From Leucogyrophana mollusca (lineage: Eukaryota; Basidiomycota; Agaricomycetes; Boletales), in the NCBI GenBank assembly GCA_021014945.1, contig MU266488.1, positions 1 through 64,000 on the forward strand: a stretch of DNA of 64,000 bases, read 5' to 3'. A model generated the notes under the pieces. That model saw only the letters and a program-made list of their open reading frames with translations, was not told the origin of the DNA and searched no databases. Below are positions 56,378-64,000 of the stretch, one piece after another (position 1 is the stretch's first letter; every line of letters begins with the position of its first letter). Both the position numbers and the translations under genes were made by a program.

Positions 56378-59300
56378 TCACCGGATCTTTTGCAACTTGT
56401 TCATGATAGTGTACTGGGTATATACGTAACGCATATGCAGGCATTCGTACATGCTGCTGCTACAATATCTCTCCAAACCTTCAGGCATCCGCAGAGACAG
56501 TGAGAACGTCCTGGAGGCTTGAGAGATTTCCTCGACATCAACATCGTCTCCTTCTTCCTCCTCAAGGTCTTCCAGGTTATCTGAGTCCACCGAAGAAGCT
56601 CCCGGGCGCTCGAGGGGGGTTGTGGGGATGTCAACATCCATGCGCGCTGGAATAACAACCTTCGGGATGCTAGCACTATCACCCGGCCCCGTCCGCGTGC
56701 TCTTGCCTGGCGCCAGCGTCCCGCTAAAGCCCCGTAGTTTTGAGATGTCATTGAGGTGTTGGAGGTGATGACCATTGAAGCAGGCGTGCACACCACGACG
56801 AAGCGCGACCTGGTGAGCTAGAGCAGGATGCGAGTCCTTTAATTGGTCCTCGCATACACGTAGATATCGGTCTTCATCTTGAATATATGTTGTGAGTCGT
56901 CGAATTTCGATATTGAGGTGATCAATCTCCTCTTGAGCGCATTGCATCTTGAAGTATAGGTCCATGGCTCTGCGGGCCTTTGGAGTCGCCCACGGACGTT
57001 GGGAGATGTCTTCCCGAGTATCGCGCAGCAGGTCGAAATCCGCGAGGAACGCATACTCCACCACCTTATCCCACTCGAGTTTGGGACGGGGAGGGGTCAT
57101 AGCCTGCGCGACAACGTTGTAACGCTCGAGCGCGGTGCGGATTGCCGCCGAACGTGTCTGCAGGGCTTTGCCAATATGCTTCCGCATCTTATAGCCTACA
57201 ATGAGTGGTTAGTAGAGGCAGGGTTGAACAAGTTTCCCCTTACCTGTTCCAGACTGATTCATCTTCGTGAGCTCGAAGATGCGAGCCACGATAAGGCTCT
57301 CAAGTGTATCGAGTGCCCTCTGATATTTCCTATTAGCTACGAGCTTGGCTGTACTCTGCCATTCCGCGTCTCCAGGAGCCCATCGCTGTGTGATCTCGAG
57401 CCTAGCCTCCAGGCCCTGGACGACCTGGAGATCTCTGTCGTAGTTTTCCTGGGCATGTCGGCGGGCGGTCTCAGACTTTGCTGTGCTCCTGATATCATCT
57501 CGGCCTAGCGACATATTATCGGGCGTCGACACATTCCACCCCACGTTAGTAGCGTCGAGATCCTTCCTTGGTGTGATATTCTCAGAATTAACCTTGCATC
57601 GCAGGTTGACCATTTACTCACCTGCTTTTTGCCATGTTAATCAGTTTCTGCCAGTATTCCATCTGCAGTGTCTCCACCTCGGGCTCCCGCTGCAGCCCTT
57701 GAAGGTACGCTCTCTCCTCGTCCAGCCACCTATCAAATACGCTCTCGTCGAGTAGGTCAAGCTCCTTCATAAGCTTGGCCAATGTTAATTTACCGTCGGA
57801 GAGAATGTCGAGCGCTTGTTTGTAGTTGTTGTGCAAAAAGGTCGCTAGAAATGTGGATGTCAGCGCAAACTCAAAAAAACACACCTCGAAATCACTTACA
57901 AAGGTTCTGATAGATCTCGTTGTCGTCATTGTATTCGAAGTACGACGCAATTGCCTGGCGTCGATGGAACGCGCTAGCGTGGCGCAGGGAGGACGCCAGA
58001 GCATTGGATTTCGAGAACGTCCTCTCGCAGGTCTCGAGGTCCTCCAAACCGAGCCCTCGGATGTAGACGGCAAGGTGAAGTAGCTGACATAGACGTCGGT
58101 GTGCGTGTCCATGGAAGGCGGGGACAAGACACGTGTGACGGAGTGACCGTGCACGAGCGCCGATAGAGCTGTTGTCCAGGGTGGTCTTGAATTGGCAGCC
58201 AATGTCGTAGCCACCACCAAGGTCTTCGCCAAACGTATCTAGAAGTTTTGACACGACAGCGAGCGGATATTTCGCACTTTTGCGTTGAATAGTTAGATAA
58301 CAATTGCATGAAATGTCATAAAGACTTACCGTTCACCACTCCGTACCATGTCCGCCATGACGAGAGAGAATCCGTGGCGACATACCGCCAGAAAAAGACC
58401 AGTCTCGTCGAAGATTCCCCACGACTTTTTCGTCCCCTGATCGTCCATATTTTTCCAACGTCCAGCGCACGGGTTTTCGTCGGTATTGTTCTGACTGAGG
58501 TGAGTCTCGATCTCTATCAAGAGCAGCAACAACGTACCTACAGCAACTTCGTCATCCTCGTTAACACTGTTAGCAAACTTCTCAACAAAATCCCGGTCTA
58601 GATAACGGTCACCTCGGACTTTCTGAGTGGTCGGAAGCTCCGAAGATTGCGCTGTTTCATCATCTTCGCAGTCCATGAACTTTCGAAGAACTCTCTTGAG
58701 AGAATCATTGCCGTCCATGGCATACAGAAACTTGAAAGTGAGTGGACCCTCGCCCTCCAAAGTATACGTACAAGCGGGACAGGCGTTTTTCAAGCGCCAG
58801 TCAGAGGAGTCACGTTGGAGCGCCTCTAGCACTAGGGCGTCGACACTGGCTCGAATCTGAAGATATAGGTCGTAGGCAATAGAAAACTGACGTGATAAGT
58901 GGCGGTGGAACTGAACCTGTTATACTGTGAGATGACATGTAGGAAGTGATCAATAAAAACACGTACCCCGTGCAAATCAGAAATGGTTTTGACGAAGCCT
59001 TGTATCGAGAAATGTGGATTGCGGTGGTGGGCTACCCAATAGAATTCGAGGGCATCAATAGTAATGGCAACAGATGGAGATATGGGAGAGCATGGCATAA
59101 CGCCTTGACGGACGAGGGCGGATGCAACAAACGCGTCACTGGAATTGATTGTGAGAGAAACATTGTCGGCGCCTACAGGCATGCCGTGACCTTAATCAGA
59201 AGTCGAACTTCGAAAGCTGTTTGTTGGGACTCACAGAACACATCTACGACTCTCACGGACCACTTGCCTGCGTTCGGATCCAGGACAACCCTTTGTCGTT

Positions 59301-59983
59301 GAGTCCTCATCTCCTCAAAAAAGTGCTTCGTGCCATTCCGGGCTCTGTTGAGGCTCCACTCAAGGTAGGCGTCTGTTAGGTGTAACATTTGGCTATCAAA
59401 TGCCTCCGTTCTACGCTGAACTCGATCTCGACGCGTCCGATAGTCAATGCGGCGCGCCTGGGTTCGCTCCTCATTCCTACGGGTTAGTGGTTAGTACATC
59501 ACTGAGACTCTGCCCAGGCACCTGTACTCACAAGTCCCAGAAGTCGCCCATGAGCTCTCAGGCAAGTGCATTTAACTCACCACCTGCATGGCTAATTGCG
59601 AGTGATTTGGCACCGCTCAGGACCTCGTTGAGGCTGATACCGTAGTCTTGTTCGTCGGGTGCATCAGGCTGCCAGTCATCATCTGAATGTGCGTGGGGAT
59701 TTTGGCTTTCGGCGAGCTGTTCCAGAAGTCGACGTTGATCGATCGTCATTGCTAATAATATCATCGGTGTATGTCCAGAAGGAGCGGAATTAAGCTGAGT
59801 ACCTTCCAGTCTTGTTTGTTTTCGTTGATTCGCATGAGCAGCGAGCTCAGCCAGAGCTTTTGGCCCGAGGATCGCGGGGGGCTGTCGAACACGGACGCCA
59901 TGCACATTGCGAGAAGATCCAGCTTGGCGAACTTTGCGTGATGATAGGTTGTTGCGATTCCGTGGTTTGTCAAATCTCCCCAT
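56378..59983 (-). CDS. KDZ-superfamily transposase
   Basis: A multi-exon minus-strand gene from the ATG at 59983 (MGRFDKPRNRNN) to the stop at 56378. Recognised segments in order: NEERTQARRIDYRTRRDRVQ, AFDSQMLHLTDAYLEWSLNR, ALVRQGVMPCSPISPSVAIT, the cysteine pair in ACPACTYTLEGEGPL, KFLYAMDGNDSLKRVLRKFM, GIFDETGLFLAVCRHGFSLV, GEDLGGGYDIGCQFKTTLDN, LVPAFHGHAHRRLCQLLHLA, LEDLETCERTFSKSNALASS and VETLQMEYWQKLINMAK. These define the Kyakuja-Dileera-Zisupton group. The expected acidic triad is visible: Asp at 58713-58715 (MDGND), Asp at 58204-58206 (YDIG) and Glu at 58024-58026 (CERTF). The C-terminal quarter ends in an acidic tail (LEDLEEEEGDDVDVEEISQA). I saw no stop within recognised exons, so it may be active. 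The exact intron set was not fully resolved. Confidence 0.8.
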
Positions 59984-60106
59984 GTTTACTGCTTTCCAGG
60001 TCGATTGGCTGGACATCACCAAGCATTTCTTTGCACACGTGATCGCCGCTTATCCCTCATCTTGTCACACTGACAAATACTTTCCGAATCATTTGCAGTC
60101 TTCATC

Positions 60107-60905
60107 ATGCCTCGGAGCTCAACAGCGACGACCTCATTGCGTCACGATTCCAGCTTGAGCAGGAGCGCAGGAACTGGAGCCTCAGGTACGTCCCGAATCG
60201 TTGTTACTTAATACTCAATTGATTTCGAGATCTCTATTAAAGATTTTGATACCATTACTTGGATGAAGAAGACTACCACCGTTGAAGAAACAGTAGTGCT
60301 ATCGAGGACACCTCGCCAACCACCTCGCACAGAAAACCACCTGCCACCCAATGTACCACTCGCACCCCCCCCTGCTCAACACTCGCCCCCTCCTATACCA
60401 CCTTCTCTACCATCTTCAGCTGGTCGTGCACGCATCTCGCGTCCATCGGTTCATGCGGTGGGCATTCCGGTACCCCCTGAACAATACGTACCGTACATTC
60501 CTCGACCCGATGAGATAGCGTTACCAGCCCCGGGGTTAGCTCCCGAGGGCTACTGGGTCATCACAGTCGGTCAAGAAGTAGGTATCTTCTATCACTGGTG
60601 TGCCCCATTCATTTCATCTTGCGTGTCTAGCTCACAGTTGCTCTAGGGTGGACGTTGCTGAGCGTACCAATCGCATCAGCGGCAGCGTCCAAAAGAAGTA
60701 CCATTCTTTTGAGAATGCGCTACGTATTTACACTAACAAGTGGAGAATTGGCAAGCTGGAACCGGTCCCCATCTACGCTGGACCCTTCTGGCCTGTCCTA
60801 CCTACTGATGATCAACCTTCCCCTGCTACATCAACGGCATCGAGTGACAGTCTTTGGCAACAGCTTGATGATATGTCAGTTCAGATGAGCCAGGTCGAAA
60901 TCTGA
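60107..60905 (+). CDS. Proline-rich protein with RNase H1 N-terminal-like (viroplasmin-type) domain
   Basis: Three exons (60107-60185, 60243-60597 and 60647-60905) sum to 231 codons (230 aa). The first half is disordered and proline-rich (VPLAPPPAQHSPPPIPPSLP). The second half, GYWVITVGQEVGIFYHWVDV, AERTNRISGSVQKKYHSFEN and ALRIYTNKWRIG, follows the pattern of the small RNase H1 N-terminal / caulimovirus-viroplasmin fold that binds RNA-DNA hybrids: a tryptophan after an aromatic strand and a K-K-Y-x-S-F-E-x-A turn. No catalytic RNase H domain follows. It shares a 123-base divergent promoter with the KDZ transposase and so may belong to the element. Function unknown. Confidence 0.65.
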
Positions 60906-61532
60906 ATAGGAATGGTGAGTACATTCAATTATTGTGTTTTTCTGACCCTCACGTCACTTGCAGCCAGAGCTATGAACGGCCCTAATATATAGTTTTCGTA
61001 CGATAACACAGTTACGATTGTTACGATTGACTCATGCATGTATAACTTACATATAAATACGAGTTTATCCAATCACATACTCCAACTTTTTGCATCGAGC
61101 GTGAATTGAGTCACTGTAACACCTCAGAGAGACTAGCAGTACGATAGACTTATCCTATTGTATACTCTACATGTGGTTTGAGGGTGAATTGACGTGCAAT
61201 GCATACTGGTGCCACATAGTGGGTCTGGAAAGTGAACATGATTGTCTGTCAAAACAGACCATCGAAAAACTCATCTACGCTACACAAGACAATGCTACAC
61301 AAACGTTGGTCTCGGTTACTTACCAATGTAATTAGAATGTATGTTCCACTCTAAGGGAACCAGGAGAACATCCCAGAGTGCTTTAATCATGATGCCGAGG
61401 GTGTTTTACCTCTATAGCGAACATGTTCGCTATGACGTTCACTATAATGTTCGCTATTATATATCGAACACCGCTACCCATCAAGACATATATCACACCA
61501 GTGGCTATCTGATTTTGTTCGAAAGTAAGCAA
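60906..61532. other. Convergent spacer with palindromic repeats
   Basis: AT-rich, no gene. It holds the short repeat cluster at 61414-61469. Confidence 0.6.
61414..61469. repeat. Palindrome plus 12-base tandem repeats
   Basis: A perfect 20-base palindrome, ATAGCGAACATGTTCGCTAT, occupies 61414-61433. Its right half starts a series of three 12-base direct repeats at 61425, 61437 and 61449 (GTTCGCTATGAC, GTTCACTATAAT, GTTCGCTATTAT), and an inverted half-site (ATATCGAAC) follows at 61461-61469. Confidence 0.85.
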
Positions 61533-62372
61533 TTACATGCCATAGTAGTATCTAATCTCAGACATCTTGGACATCGGCACTGCTGGGGCGTACTCATCCA
61601 GTTTCACCTCGAAAAATTTGACTTCTGACACCACTGCCAACAACATGTCGTGGATGTGAATGAATTGCTCCCTGACATGTTTTCCCCCACCTCTACACGG
61701 ACCGTATGCTAGCCTCTTGAGGTCCCGCAAGATGGTCCGACCTTCGCGGGCGTGTCGGTCACAGTCAGCGAAGAACTGGTCTGCTCCGCGATGTCCATGT
61801 TCTCTCGCCTTCCGCAATGTGTCATTGAACGCCTTTCCCCAAGCACTCTCCGGTCCCCAAGAAATCTGCCAATCCACGACCGATTGGCGTACGGACAGAA
61901 CCGTGGGTGGTGCAACGGAAGTTGCGTCAATCTCGAGCATGGAGGTAGGAAGATGGGTGTGATCAGTGCCATCTTCGTCTGAATTTTGCGGAGACGGGTC
62001 ATCGTGATACGAAGATGGCGAACCGCTGCGTGCTCGAGAATTGCAGCGTGATGGGATTGCGCTTGGACTCAGATCAGGAAGGTGGTCGGGTGAATCGTCG
62101 ACATGGAGTTTTTTGCTGGGTGTAATCTGGGTTATTAGAACTTTGAACGTGTACTGTAGACATCTGAATACGCACTTTCGGCGGATTCTGAGCAGGTTTA
62201 TCGCGATCAGTGATGCCACGAAAGACTGCACGGGAAGACTTACCTCGCCATTCGCTGGCGTGCTTTCTCATTTTGCGCAGCTCGGACACTGCGTATATTG
62301 AGCTCACGATTACCGACTATATGCGATGGATTACTCACCCGGGCTTGTGAAGCCAACGTTGAGTTGCTTCAT
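61533..62372 (-). CDS. Hypothetical protein next to the KDZ transposase
   Basis: Three exons (62372-62339, 62288-62176 and 62126-61533) sum to 247 codons (246 aa). I do not recognise a family. The first third is basic (SELRKMRKHASEWRGKSSRA). The middle is serine/aspartate-rich and disordered (SRARSGSPSSYHDDPSPQNS). The C-terminal half looks folded and helical (WGPESAWGKAFNDTLRKARE, QFFADCDRHAREGRTILRDL, FIHIHDMLLAVVSEVKFFEV). The start is uncertain: an upstream exon ending near 62480 with a good donor (KHPGQTEAPPPASVQQQLQE, then HIE) could add residues. It converges on the gene at 60107-60905. Its position suggests, but does not prove, that it is cargo of the transposon. Confidence 0.5.
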
Positions 62373-63613
62373 GTTGCCTGGTGACTTTTGGGCTGGCATA
62401 GCCGGCCATTGGTGGATCGTGTACAACTTCAAAAAGCCGCATCAGCCACATCACATCAAGCGTTATCGGGACAGCACTTACCCTCAATGTGTTCCTGCAG
62501 TTGCTGTTGCACCGACGCGGGAGGTGGTGCTTCGGTCTGGCCTGGGTGCTTTCGGAGGATGCCACGGGAGCAAATTTGTATCCAAATGGGGAAGGTCTCC
62601 TGCTTCGAGTGAACCAAAGGTCACAAAGACTCGCATCAGCAGGCGCCAAGTAGTAAGTACAAGGCCAGAGTACAAGGCCAGAGTTCACGCTCAAGTCGAC
62701 CTCCTTCCTCGCTCGCTTTTTGCTCTCAACACAACGTTACTGGGGTACTGTCCATTTAGTTCGCCTGTGTGGGTCCACATTTGCGTCTTCTATATGCTAT
62801 ACTAACAATTACTTAAGTTGCGAGGGTCAGATCAACGTCGGTCACAGGAGGAATACTGGATACTCTCATTCAATCATCGTAGCAATTCTGGGTGAGCGCA
62901 AGTAGCATCTGGTATGCATATAGATAATGGACTCATCATCATTTCCCACTGCACCTTCAGGTTGTCACCCATCCGTCGGTATGTTCAGCACCTGCTGACA
63001 ATCGAGCGATACTTACTAGAACTAAAGGATATACTGATTTTCTCACCACATCTTGTTCACGAACTTGAATCATTACGACGTCTTTCCCGCTGGAGGTGAG
63101 TGCCCGGTGTAAATCCAACTTAAACTGGGATCATTTTGCTCACGTCCACAAGCAAGCCGCTCGACCATCTCCTCGACTTGGAGCCACAGTGGAAGAGAAC
63201 ATCAGCCAAGAGGTATGTTCTATTCACTGGTGTATATTCGCTGTGATTCAGCCTACTATATGAACCAGCGCGCTGAAGGCCGTTGCTGCCGATATGCGAG
63301 GCTCCAATATGCACCAGTCTTCAAGCCGGATCTCAGTTATCTTGAGGTGGGATTCCCCTGATGGATCACTGCGACGTACTGATAGCTTCTTCGTCTAGCA
63401 TGTCTTATGAGCCACGTGACTTTGCGAACCCGATCACTGGTGTCACAATATTTGACGGAGCTCTTGTGGCCTGAGGGGGGCGCCTCGGCCCTGTTTCCGC
63501 CAAATTGGCAGAATATTGGTAATATTTTCAGCGCGCATCAACAAATAACGTGTCGCAATTCGCGTGTTGCTTGTTGTTGCACCACTTACCACCTCCGCTT
63601 TCCCTTGACGAAC
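62373..63613. other. Unresolved region, possible exons on both strands
   Basis: A minus-strand exon may end near 62480 (see the preceding gene). Plus-strand fragments near 63020-63350 have splice-like sites, but I could not assemble a gene. Confidence 0.3.
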
Positions 63614-64000
63614 ATGGATCATGTTCCTTTCGGCTCCATCGGCGAGGAGTCTATCAACAACGATGCATGTCGTATTCTGGGTGTCCCAAATCACGGATTT
63701 GGTACTAGCAATAACAATGACCCACAACCTCAATTTTTCCCGTCCCTGCTCGATCCCACCCAGATGTTGAGTTTTTCTCATCTCTCTTGCATGTCTGGCC
63801 ACTCCGGTGCGCCTGTGGCGGGTTACCCCCCGCAGCCCCCCGCATTTCAGTCGGATTACACTTTCCCACCTGGTATTGTCACCAGCGGTGGCCTGGGCTC
63901 GGGGGCCGCTTCGGGTGTCCCGCTTCACTCATCATTCCTCGCAAATTGGGATGATCCCGCCTTGTACCATGACCCCTCACCACTTCCCCAGCTCAGCCTG
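63614..64000 (+). CDS. Unknown protein, 5' part, cut by the window edge
   Basis: From the ATG at 63614 the frame stays open for 129 codons to the end of the window. The protein is rich in proline, serine, glycine and asparagine with no charged clusters (VPNHGFGTSNNNDPQPQFFP, GYPPQPPAFQSDYTFPPGIV). It looks like the disordered N-terminus of a regulatory or nuclear protein. No domain is visible yet. Codon-level openness and composition support coding; the product is unknown. Confidence 0.5.
   Translation, partial: MDHVPFGSIGEESINNDACRILGVPNHGFGTSNNNDPQPQFFPSLLDPTQMLSFSHLSCMSGHSGAPVAGYPPQPPAFQSDYTFPPGIVTSGGLGSGAASGVPLHSSFLANWDDPALYHDPSPLPQLSL

Noticed and set aside
55358..62372. Terminal inverted repeats and target duplication bounding the KDZ element
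   Set aside because: I looked for long matching inverted ends on both flanks by eye and found none I could trust; a computed self-comparison is needed.
63443..63928. 161-codon minus-strand open frame at the right edge
   Set aside because: It is antisense to the plus-strand frame starting at 63614, whose composition looks more like a real protein.
1..64000. CRISPR arrays, rRNA genes, bacterial operons
   Set aside because: The window is eukaryotic, with introns throughout, and no such features were seen.

Overview
The window is nuclear DNA of a filamentous basidiomycete, most likely an Agaricomycete. Genes are split by many short GT-AG introns, mostly 48-70 bases. Several gene families are ones expanded in mushrooms: FunK1-type kinases, DUF6533 membrane proteins, BTB and F-box proteins, a KDZ transposase and a DyP peroxidase. 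I built the gene models by hand from splice sites and reading phase. Where I call a model complete, its exon lengths sum to whole codons with no internal stop.

Layout. 0.4-8.6 kb: an F-box/LRR-type fragment, a siderophore-iron transporter with an iron-type GATA site upstream, a phosducin-like protein and an F-box-like protein. 10.5-18.6 kb: a 12-exon cytochrome P450, a GH89 alpha-N-acetylglucosaminidase and a BTB protein. 19-25.3 kb: a DUF6533 membrane protein, a SAM methyltransferase and a flavin L-amino-acid oxidase; the last two are convergent. 26.7-35.3 kb is the most unusual part: a beta-trefoil/vWA protein, then a DyP peroxidase that splices in frame into a second copy of the same vWA module, then a convergent UbiA prenyltransferase. 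36.9-45.6 kb is a decaying zone: an O-methyltransferase pseudogene, a tandem array of four FunK1 kinase units in different states of decay, and a membrane-protein gene with a damaged N-terminal half. 47-53.6 kb: a Zn2Cys6-like protein with a long repetitive linker and a secreted pepsin-type protease. 55-62.4 kb: a small secreted protein, a KDZ transposase with its acidic triad visible, and two small genes that may belong to the same element. A gene of unknown type runs off the right edge.

How the genes may work together (inference). The oxidase makes H2O2 and the DyP uses it. The prenyltransferase, methyltransferase, P450 and dead O-methyltransferase are typical tailoring enzymes of secondary metabolism, but they are spread over 27 kb with unrelated genes between them and no backbone synthase is visible. 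The strongest novelty is the pair of genes that share one vWA module behind two different N-terminal domains, with the joining intron in the same place and phase in both.
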